The notes below the pieces were generated by a model. The model did no database searches, was not told where the DNA came from, and saw nothing but the letters and a program-made list of their open reading frames with translations. DNA of 16,751 nucleotides from Larix sibirica (lineage: Eukaryota; Streptophyta; Pinopsida; Pinales; Pinaceae), in the NCBI GenBank assembly GCA_004151065.3, contig NWUY0300035501.1:1-16751 (forward strand), written 5' to 3'. Each line of letters starts with the position of its first letter. Position 1 is the first letter of the stretch. Shown here in pieces: positions 9,393-16,751 of the stretch. The position numbers and the translations under genes were made by a program.

Positions 9393-9918
9393 TGTTAGTC
9401 CTATTTCCGTCAACTATTTCTTTAACCTTTTTTTATTTGCCCTAGATGATTTTTATTGCTTTTATTTCTCATTTTCTGTTATGTTTTGATGGTTTCATTG
9501 TCATTTTTAATTTATGTTTGATGTTTAGAATCATATGGTTTCTTAGATTTATCTCCCAGTTTGATAAAGCATTTGAGTGTGATTATCATAAAGTATATAG
9601 TTAGATTTGGCAATGTTGATTATTACATGTTGGATATTCTAATGTAATCTGGTAACACGCTTCATTCTCTCCATAAACTAGCACGCTGCCAGATTGCCAA
9701 GTTTCAACCTTGTGCAGGTTTCAAAGCCATACCCAACAATGATGGTCTGTCTGCTCAGATTTTGGTTTTGTAAATAAGCTTGTAGGGTGACATTTAGCTC
9801 TGTCTTACAGTTAGTTGTCAGAGGAGCAGTGCAACCCCAAATCCGAGCATCATAGCAAATTTGATGTTTTGTACTTCACAGGTTGTATGAGGTGGTGACT
9901 TACTTTTATAAGGGTTTC

Positions 9919-11661
9919 ATGTGTTCTTCTTCATCTCCCACCTTCAGTTTTTCATCCACGGCCTCGAATACAGTCATGGTTTCAGAGAAGAAACACAGTG
10001 GAAATGTGCTCAGGATTGAACCCCAGAACACTAATTGGGTTAGTGATTTTCCAGCGGTTGCAGTTAGATTGAGAGAGATTGGTTGGTTTTGCTCTGTGCG
10101 AAAGGATTAAGGATCATGATGCCGAACTCTCAAAGTATTTTTCCCTTAATTTTAAGGGGACAGTTGTAACATTTGAAGGGCCTGGGTTCTCTATAACTGA
10201 AGATGTTATATCACAAGCTATTGGTGTCACGCCTGAGGGAGAAAGATGGTTTAAGAGACAACCCATAGATGAGAATTTTGATGAGTTTCTCCAACCTGCG
10301 CATAGGAACCCTGATTGGAGCTAGGGGATTCCAAGAAATTTCTTATTTGAATGGCGGCGCAGTGTCTTGCAGATTGTCCAGAGATATGTGACCCGTGAGG
10401 GACGATTTGCAACCATTTACCTTTATCATATGCAGTTTCTGCAACACATTTCAGGTATCAAAAAGCTTAATCTACCTTATTATTTCTTGAAGAGCCTGAA
10501 TAAAATGGATACTAGGGTACAAAGTCACCTCGAGTCGTCTACTCATAGTATATTTCATCATGCATTGATCAAGCTGTTGGTAAGCAAGGAATTGGAGAAA
10601 CAAAACAGGTCTTGGTCTCATTTTATGTTCTGGTCCGGTTTAAGTGTCCAGTCTGGGCGAGCCGAGTTGAATAAGAAAAAGCAAACCCCCGTAAATAGAA
10701 AAGGTGTAAAGACTCCCGTCAGAAAGGAAGTAGATTGTGAACCCAATTCGTGTGTTGATACTGAAATTGTAGAAGAAACAATTACACAGACATCTGCCAA
10801 GTTTGAGTAGAGTGAAGAATTGAAAGGAGTTAACACAAGTGAGGGTTTGGTTGGGAAAACAGGAAAAGCCGAAATCAAGGAATGGGATTTTTCTATGGAT
10901 AAATTTTCAAACCCTATGGAGAGTTCTTCCAGGTCAATAGAGATAGGTCAAATTCCCAAAAATCGCCCTGCAAACAAGTTGAGGTTGAATTTCAGAGCAA
11001 TGAATATCCACGAATTAAGAAGGACCAAACTATAACTGTACAGGATTCGTCGGACGATGAAGAAGATGTGAAGGCTAAAGTGTTAGAGACAACATTAAAT
11101 GAAGTATTGGATAATATTCATCAGAGTCTGAAACAAGTTCTAGACCTTGCTCCTAAGAAGTGCCCCTGGGGTATTGATGATGAAGAAAACCCGGAAGAGC
11201 ATACTGTTTCATTTTTTTCAGATGCAAAAGAAAAGATTGTAGCTAAACCTGAACTTGTTGAACCTTCATAGGAACAAGAAAATATGGATGAGGACATTCA
11301 TGAGGAACCAGATGTCATAATGAAAGAATTCGAGAAAGGAAAACAACAGAGGGAAATTGAACAATTCAGGATTCAAAATGAGCATATGAATCAAATTAAT
11401 GATGGCTTGATGCAGGCGAATAAGATGTTAAAACAGGATTTGCATGCGGTAAACAAGAATTTCTCAGAGCTGTCACAGGTGTCAAGGGAAGTAGTTAAAG
11501 GGATAAAGTTGGCACAGGAACAAAATATTCAACTTGGTAAAGAGAAGGAAGAGATCGAGAAGAAATTAACTAAGCAACAAAAAGAGTGCAATCGATTGCA
11601 AAAGAAGACACAAGCACTTGATGGCTTAGCTGTGTTGGCAGAAGCAGCTAGGAGCCTTTGA
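9919..11661 (+). pseudogene. LTR-encoded protein relic, right copy (580 codons, three stops, two frameshifts)
   Basis: This is the better-preserved copy of the LTR frame, the same length (1743 bases) as the left one. ATG 9919 matches the left start. Defects are an extra base near 10091, TAG at 10322, TAG at 10808, a missing base near 11000 and TAG at 11269. None occurs in the left copy. The C-terminal section (11284-11661) is uninterrupted and encodes about 125 residues with heptad-like spacing and many Glu, Lys and Gln, a strong coiled-coil candidate. Before it lies an acidic segment (DSSDDEEDVK) and a KCPWGIDDEEN motif. There is no signal peptide or membrane segment. The N-terminal region resembles the putative plant transposon protein family, judged by eye, not by search. 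Confidence 0.82.
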
Positions 11662-11807
11662 TCCGATGACTCAATTTAGTTAGAAAGACACCTGTCATTA
11701 TCAAGTTGTTTCAAAACTTGAATTTAGATTAGTATGAATTTTCTATTTTTGTACAGTTTGATCCTAGGAAAGTGGATCTTAAAACAATTTGTTTTGAGTG
11801 ACTTTAC

Positions 11808-11816
11808 CTATATATT
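11808..11816 (+). promoter_or_regulatory. TATA-like box in right LTR
   Basis: CTATATATT is identical to the box at 2456-2464 in the left LTR, within a well-conserved stretch about 150 bases past the end of the LTR reading frame. Confidence 0.35.
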
Positions 11817-12353
11817 GTAAAGTTTTGCTTCAATTTTTTTTTTGGAGACTCATGAGGGTCGAAGATATACATATTGCTCATGTTACAGTCTGATGGATAT
11901 GTTGTTATGTAAGGATCTCTTTTAAAGATGAATGACTTTTAATTACTGGGAGCTAGGTTTAAATACTATATGTTGTTTTAATATTCATTGATTCTGGTTG
12001 AGTTATTATTTGCACTTTTTATTTTTATGGATGTTTTCTATACAAATGCCTGTGCTGATAGATGAATGTTATTACGAAATAGATATTTGAAATGTCTGAT
12101 GTCCATACGATGCCACAAGTTTTGAACTGTTTGTTGTCATTCCTTGTAGCTCTTATGATTTGAACCTATGATTAATCTTTGGTGGTGATTCATCTTATCT
12201 TTTATTTTATCCTTGTGTATACAAACATATGATGTTATCAGATCTTAAACCAGACTGTTCATGATTTTGATGATTTTAGTTTTGATCCTATTAGTTGTCC
12301 AAAATGAACCAAAATTCTCCTTTAAAACATTGAGGTGCCTAAACTCTGCAACC

Positions 12354-12367
12354 TTGTAGTCTAGTGG
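12354..12367 (+). promoter_or_regulatory. tRNA-Asp 5'-like stretch with A-box consensus, right LTR
   Basis: TTGTAGTCTAGTGG differs from the left copy by one base (A to C). That change falls at an unconstrained position, so the A-box consensus (12357-12367) is still met. No primer-binding site follows on this side. Confidence 0.55.
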
Positions 12368-12386
12368 GCAGATTTTAGGGATCACA

Positions 12387-12391
12387 CCCCC
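12387..12391. repeat. Candidate target-site duplication, right copy (CCCCC)
   Basis: Five C residues directly after the right LTR match 38-42. Low complexity limits the weight of this evidence. Confidence 0.5.
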
Positions 12392-12446
12392 AAAAACGAG
12401 AACAATGTCGGGTTCTAGCCAAGTTGTATAAATTTTTTTATATGAA

Positions 12447-12956
12447 TCAAAGAACCATTTGTACCAAAATAATGATTGGGGCGGTTCCCACCGTTTTGAG
12501 TGGGTTGGGAACCAATTTATATGGGCGGTACTTCCACGGTTTTGAGTGAGTCGGGGAATCAATTTGATGATGATGTGGTGGTTGTTGCATATGAGAAGAT
12601 GGGTGCCCCATGAATCATTTCCTTGCAGAATGTTCCTGTGGGAATAACTGAGTGGGAGTGATGTCTTCAAAGGGTGGGGCACCCATTGGTGTCTTCTCAA
12701 GGTTTGATGATACAAAGGGAATTGTAGATGGTACATTGATCATGAAGGGGATGAGAGGTGATCTGTGAATCATGATCGTAACATATGCCATGGAAGTTAA
12801 AGCGTATTGAGAACAAAATGCAAGGTGATGATATGTGGTTTCTTTTGGACCAATTGGGTTGGATAATCAGATTCCTTAGACATGTGGGGGGTTCGACATC
12901 ATGGGTGCCAAAATATGAGGAGGGTTGTAGTGACATACACACCCATGGGGGAACAT
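12447..12956 (-). pseudogene. Unassigned Pro/His-rich minus-strand reading frame with three internal stops
   Basis: One minus-strand frame of 170 codons runs from ATG 12956 to a TGA at 12447-12449 with only three internal stops (TAA, TGA, TGA), all reachable by C-to-T or G-to-A changes. The product is rich in Pro, His, Ser and Met, with segments such as CHYNPPHILAP, PMGAPPFEDITPTQLFP and HMQQPPHHHQ. It lies about 300 bases downstream of the integrase of element 2 on the same strand. It could be a gag-like fragment, an extra ORF between pol and the 3' LTR, or chance. I do not recognise the family. Confidence 0.35.
12481..12567. repeat. Imperfect tandem duplication, unit about 44 bp
   Basis: Two adjacent units share the pattern GCGGT...CC..CGGTTTTGAGTG.GT.GGG and end with AATTT. 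Unit 1 starts at 12481 and unit 2 at 12525, with small indels. It lies inside the minus-strand frame above, where both units encode a PTHSKPWKYRP/PNPLKTVGTAP-like segment. Confidence 0.7.
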
Positions 12957-13249
12957 GCTATTCATGATGACGACATTGATGGCATGTTGTAATCACGAAA
13001 TGGGGTTCTATGGTTATCAACTGGTATACTGGGAAAATCCAATGTAGTTAGAGGGAAAAATTTGCTATATGCTAAGATGAGATGATATACATTTGATCAA
13101 TGTCCCTGCACCATTGTTGGAATATGACGTTGTGGTATCATTACTATTGATCGTACATACATGGTGCACATACCCAAGGATAATATAAATTATGACAAGA
13201 GTATTAACAATGCAGAATTTTGACAAGAGAAGAGTGCACCTAGGGGGGA
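12957..13249. other. Unassigned spacer
   Basis: I see no gene. The minus-strand frame above can be read back to about 12995. The rest is AT-rich and is probably the 3' untranslated part of element 2. Confidence 0.4.
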
Positions 13250-14575
13250 TAACAGTGAGTGTTATGGGAATAAATTTTTGAGGTAGAGCCTGTTGATGGG
13301 GATGCTGAGCTAGTTTCCCTTGGTATTGATCAATATGTAGGCCCCCTTAGGTAAGCATTGCTTGATGATGTATAGTCCAGTTCATTTGGATATGAACTTA
13401 CCGGGTACATGTTTTGTGTCTTTCTTGGCATTGAACACCAGAACCAAATCACCCTCGCTAAAGGTATGGGGTCAGACATGACCATCATAATGAGCCTTAG
13501 AATGGAGCTTCATGGCCTCATTTTGTTGTAACAAGTCTCGATGTTCTTCGTCCAAGTGTTCTAGGGTGAACAAATGTTGTTCGAGGTCTATAGTGTCAGG
13601 TAGAAATTCAATGGTTGATTGAAGAGTAGGTATCTAGCACTCAATGGGTAAGACGGATCTACCTCGTGTACAAGGTGGAATGAGGTAAATCCTTTGGCGG
13701 TTTTGACTGATTTGTGGACTTATTCTTGTTATCTATTTGTTGAAGCATGGTTTTGAGAATTTTGTTCATAGCTTCAACTTGTCCATTATCTTGACGATAG
13801 TAATATGTAGAGAATTAATGTTTGAATCCTAGCAAGGTGGACAATTATTCGAAGGTCTCATTGCATACATGTGTGTATTTATCTAGGATTAATTGTTTGG
13901 GCACGTTGAAACATGATATGACGTGGTTAAATAAGAAACGTACCATGACAATGCCGGTATAGTTGACTGTGGGCATTTCCTCATCCCATTTGGTAAAGTA
14001 ATATACTGCAACAATGATATACTTATGGCCTTGGGATGATGTAGGGAGGCACTCCATGTAATCAATCTCCCAATTGTAGAATGGGCCAGCGGTGATAACT
14101 GGGTGGAGAGGTGCTGGTGGTGCACGTGTCTTGCAGGAAAAGACCTAGCAATTAGTGCAATGTTTGACTACGTATACACAGTCTTTGAAGAGTGAAGGCA
14201 AGAAGTATCTAGTGCAGAGGATCTTCTGGGTGGTGGCCAATCCTAATAGGTGGCCTACACTGGATCCATTGTGACAATCATTCACAACTTGTACATCTTT
14301 GTCGTGGGACAAGCACTGGCATAGGATGGTATCGATCCCCCGCGATACAAAACATCTCCTAGGAGGAGGTATCGAGGGGCTTGCTGATGAATGTGGAATT
14401 GATCATAATGGGTTAAATATGAAGTGAAATTTTGATTTCGTAGATAAATTAAGATATCGCCATACAATGGATCATCACTATCTAGAATGAATATATGTTC
14501 ATTCAAAAATTCATCTTTTATAGGTTTGTCTATAGGGATGGCTGGGAGGTCGATAATAATCTCAGCGAGGGACAA
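13250..14575 (-). pseudogene. Integrase relic (element 2)
   Basis: The N-terminal part (14575-14282) is open for 97 codons and has DPLYGDILIYLRN and LGDVLYRGG. The zinc-finger region reads CHNGSSVGHLLG...VKHCTNC. The core has NWEIDYME, then GHKYIIVAVYYFTKWDEEMPT, FNHVISCFNVPKQLILDKYTH and QDNGQVEAMNKILKTML, giving Asp, Asp and Glu at the expected places (DKY replaces the usual DNG). After this come ARYLLFNQPL and GKFISK.TGLYIIKQ, a GPY/F-like end, near 13400-13300. Several frameshifts and stops occur. Confidence 0.87.
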
Positions 14576-14589
14576 ATATTTCTTTCTTT

Positions 14590-15060
14590 TTGGGGTAATG
14601 AATTCGAGATCAAAATCTTGAACGATGAAAATCCATCATGAAAAATTGTCATTAATGAGTCTTCAACTAAGTATATACTACATGGGATTGGAGTTGACGA
14701 TCACTATGGTTTTGCGTAGCAAGATATAATGGCACAACGTTTATGTTGAAAGGACAACTTCCAGAGTGAAATTCTCATCATGGTTGTAGTTGAGATGTGG
14801 TAAGGATAGTGTTTTTCTAATGTAATAAATCACATGCTCATTATGGCCTTCCCCATTTTAGAATAACAAACCGGCGACAATGTTAGGTGAGGAAGAGATG
14901 TAAAGGATGAAGTTTTTTTTGAAATCAGGTGGGGATATTAAGGGAGCTGATGCCTGTGCATGATTGAGGGCCTCAAAAGAGGATTTATATTGCTCATCCC
15001 ACTGAAATGGATATATTTCTTGAGAAGATGAAGACAACCGTGATCTTTATTTACGTAGTC
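14590..15060 (-). pseudogene. Degenerate native RNase H relic (element 2)
   Basis: After the RT thumb, the minus strand gives FQWDEQYKSSFEALNHAQA, FILYISSSPNIVAGLL, HVIYYIRKTLSLPHLNYNHD and NSNPM.YIL, then WIFIVQDFDLEF and SLAEIIIDLP. The positions of the catalytic acids (TDAS, EKE, TDH) are occupied by non-acidic residues, as in element 1. Only about 25 residues separate IIIDLP from the start of the integrase region, so there is no second RNase H between them. Confidence 0.7.
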
Positions 15061-15109
15061 AGGGACAAAGCATTAGAGGAAGTAGGATTTACCTTGGACA
15101 CTTTTCCAC

Positions 15110-15990
15110 TTTCATTGTGTTATAGGAGGAGAGAACTCAAGTATAGATTGTACTTTTAATGGGTCAACTGTAATCCCTTGTTGCGAGACAATAAACCCTA
15201 TGAGACTCCAAACTGTGACACATACGACACTTTTGAGGGGATTTAACCAAATGTTATACGTATGGCACCAGAAAAATGCTATATAGGTCGGTGAGATGGT
15301 CACTCATTTTCTTTGACTTAGCAGTCAAATCGTCAAGGAAGGCTAAAATGATATGTGCCAAGTCTAAAAAAACATAATCCATTGCTCGCTGGAATGTGTA
15401 CCCGACCTTCTTTAAGCCAAAAGGCATCTCATGGTATGTGAATGTTCCCTATGGCATTGAGAAGGCCTTTTTATATTGTCCTTATGGGTGAATGCGTATC
15501 TGGTTATATATTGAAAATCGTCCATAAACGATAATATTTCATTCCTGACACATGAATCGACTATCTGATCAATAAATGGCGTGGGAAAGTTGTCTTTCAG
15601 ACAAGCTTGATTAAGATAAAAAAATCAATGTAGACTCATATGCTGCCTTTCTTTTTGTTCACAGGTACATGATTTGATACACATGATGTATAAGGAATGG
15701 GGAAGATGAATCTAGCTTGTTGGATTTTTTCGATCTCGTCTTTAATGGACGAGGATTTAGAGGGGTGGAGTGGTCTCTGATTTTGCTGCAATGGGGTAGT
15801 GTTAGGTCATGTATTGATATGATGTTCCACGATAGCATGATCGATACTTGGCATTTCAGCATATGAACAAGAAAAAACATCTTGAAATTATTTAAACAGA
15901 GCTGTATAATCAGAGGTTTCTTGCGGTGAACAAGAAGCCCCTATGGAGACATTCTCGATTGTTCCTCACTTAATGGATATATTCACCTAA
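15110..15990 (-). pseudogene. Reverse transcriptase relic (element 2)
   Basis: On the minus strand, a lead-in resembling DYTALFK and FQDVFSCSYAEMPSIDHAIV appears near 15960-15830. It is followed by SSSIKDEIEKIQQARFIFP, VSNHVPVNKKKGSI, MPFGLKKVGYTFQRAMDYVF (near 15430-15370) and the active site AFLDDLTAKS (Asp-Asp at 15329-15334). The thumb is NPLKSVVCV and GFIVSQQGITVDP at 15280-15160. Segments fall in different frames, showing several indels. Phe replaces Tyr in the YxDD box. Confidence 0.85.
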
Positions 15991-16191
15991 ATGGTAGGTA
16001 ATATATTAGCCAAGTTTCCTTCCTCGAGAATGTAAGGAGCTGGTATAGATTTTTTAATCCAGTCAATATGGTTGTGGGGAATAAAATATTTTGACTCAAT
16101 CGTGTATTACTGATCCATTTACAAATTGGTGAGTTGGAGGGAGAGATAGCTGTTTGGAAATTAGGTTAAGAAAAACAAATTTAAGATAATA

Positions 16192-16212
16192 AATAATAAT
16201 AATAATAATAAT
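16192..16212. repeat. (AAT)7 microsatellite
   Basis: Seven perfect AAT units are followed by ATTA-like sequence and an undetermined base at 16215. It marks the 5' break of element 2. Confidence 0.95.
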
Positions 16213-16215
16213 TAN

Positions 16216-16751
16216 AGCAAGGACTCATTACATTAACCATGAACAATGGCATTCACAATTATTACCATCAAATTCACATCATTAATGTAAAAATGGATAA
16301 ATAGTTATGATGTCAACCCAAAAAAACACTTCAAAGCAATATCCAAACACAGCTACACAACCTTCAAGTTGATTGTCTCTATGACATAGTCATTACCACT
16401 TTGAAGGTAGTGTAAAAAAATAGTTGCAGGTCACAAATACTTGGTAAAACCCCTAACAAAATACTGGTCCAATTTTTTCACTATTTGAGGGATATGATGG
16501 GGAATAAACTCATTGCCATGGGTGGAAAAGTCCCATGCTTCCAATTGTCCTAAGAAATTGATACATTTTCATAGCTCGTAGGATGCCATAAAAAATTACA
16601 AAGGAGCAGCATCTGGAAGACCTAGTTATAAAACCCTAGCATAACATTTGAACCTTAAAATTGAATGTCAAATTGATACAAATATGGAATGTCAATCCCT
16701 AAGCCATACAAAAAAAAGAACAACAACAACTCATCCAAAACCCTAGAGCAT
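16216..16751. other. AT-rich sequence without recognisable features
   Basis: No long frame, repeat or RNA gene is apparent on either strand. The codon usage and short A runs look like ordinary non-coding plant DNA. Confidence 0.5.

Larger units (their letters stand above)
43..12386 (+). mobile_element. Ty3/gypsy LTR retrotransposon, Tat-like, full length but inactive (element 1)
   Basis: Two direct repeats of about 3 kb flank an internal region of 6.35 kb with a primer-binding site at its left edge and gag, protease, RNase H, reverse transcriptase, second RNase H and integrase in that order. Reverse transcriptase before integrase places it in Ty3/gypsy. The gag type, the extra RNase H and the lack of a chromodomain suggest the Tat side of the non-chromodomain branch, but the RNase H order differs from described Tat members. 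The internal coding region has 15 in-frame stops by my reading and several frameshifts, so it cannot make a polyprotein. The LTRs differ at 10 of 198 bases compared by hand (541-738 against 9893-10090), with 7 of the 10 being transitions. It could move only if proteins were supplied by another copy. Confidence 0.93.
9393..12386 (+). repeat. 3' long terminal repeat of element 1
   Basis: This aligns with 43-3042 from TGTTAG through TTTTAGGG at 12380. The last six bases read ATCACA, two substitutions from the expected CTAACA, and are followed by the candidate duplication CCCCC. This copy has a few extra bases at about 9811 (GTTAGTTGTCAG where the left has GTTATCAG). Bases 9393-9918 hold no gene. 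Bases 11662-12350 are the AT-rich non-coding part with the TATA-like box. Confidence 0.92.
13250..16185 (-). mobile_element. Truncated Ty3/gypsy pol, minus strand (element 2)
   Basis: Reading the minus strand from 16185 downward gives reverse transcriptase, RNase H and integrase in Ty3/gypsy order. The sequence differs clearly from element 1. Frames are broken many times, so it is older or less constrained. No gag, protease or LTR could be identified: the 5' side ends at the (AAT) microsatellite, and the 3' side runs into unassigned DNA before element 1. Confidence 0.85.

Noticed and set aside
9265-9489. Open frame of 74 codons across the pol-LTR junction
   Set aside because: It starts in the 3' spacer and runs into the LTR start. 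No homologous frame exists at the left LTR, and the composition is not protein-like.
43-12386. Segmental duplication of a host gene rather than LTRs
   Set aside because: The repeat ends sit at a primer-binding site and at matching TGTTAG/CTAACA-type termini with a flanking duplication, and the internal region is gag-pol. An LTR explanation is much simpler.
12411-12420. GGTTCTAGCC as a B-box pairing with the A-box at 12357
   Set aside because: It has one mismatch in the core of the consensus and lies outside the LTR in flanking DNA, and the left LTR has no counterpart. Most likely chance.
12245-12736. Minus-strand open frame of 163 codons
   Set aside because: It crosses the boundary between the right LTR and the flank, so it is a chance fusion. 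The part outside the LTR overlaps the better-supported frame 12447-12956 in a different register.
13250-16185. Element 2 as an inverted copy of element 1
   Set aside because: RT, RNase H and integrase motifs differ at many positions (for example the RT box, the integrase DKY motif and the GPY/F region), so it is a separate family.

Overview
The window is repeat-derived plant nuclear DNA. I found no host gene, rRNA, complete tRNA gene or CRISPR array. Almost everything belongs to two decayed Ty3/gypsy LTR retrotransposons. The polyprotein types (Tat-like gag, an extra plant-type RNase H, a tRNA-Asp primer-binding site, nonsense codons mostly of the C-to-T kind at CHG/CG sites) point to a seed plant with a large methylated genome. 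A gymnosperm is plausible, but this is inference from family resemblance only.

Element 1 (43-12386, + strand) is complete in outline and about 12.3 kb long. It has a 5' LTR (43-3042), a tRNA-Asp primer-binding site (3048-3065), gag (about 3076-4910), protease (5112-5478), an archaeal/plant-type RNase H (5679-6062), reverse transcriptase (6453-7390), a degenerate native RNase H (7391-7850), integrase with a GPY/F end (7990-9213), a short 3' spacer, and a 3' LTR (9393-12386). The inferred terminal repeat is TGTTAG/CTAACA, and CCCCC flanks both ends as a probable target-site duplication. By hand count, 198 aligned LTR bases differ at 10 places, so the insertion is old but still easy to align.

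Two things stand out. First, each 3-kb LTR contains a relic of the same 580-codon reading frame (567-2309 and 9919-11661). It runs from a plant-transposon-protein-like N-terminal region to a long C-terminal coiled coil. The two copies carry entirely different stops and frameshifts, so the frame was open when the element inserted. This is a protein gene carried inside the LTR, apparently in U3. Second, the polyprotein has its extra RNase H before the reverse transcriptase rather than between the native RNase H and integrase as in described Tat elements. The native RNase H has lost its catalytic residues, which suggests a functional replacement. In addition, the U5 end of each LTR carries a 14-nt match to the 5' part of tRNA-Asp, including an exact Pol III A-box consensus, next to a primer site for the same tRNA.

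Element 2 (about 13250-16185, - strand) is a more degraded Ty3/gypsy pol (RT, degenerate RNase H, integrase). It breaks off beside an (AAT)7 microsatellite. Between it and element 1 lie an unassigned Pro/His-rich minus-strand reading frame (12447-12956) and a 44-bp imperfect tandem duplication. The last 0.5 kb (16216-16751) shows nothing recognisable.
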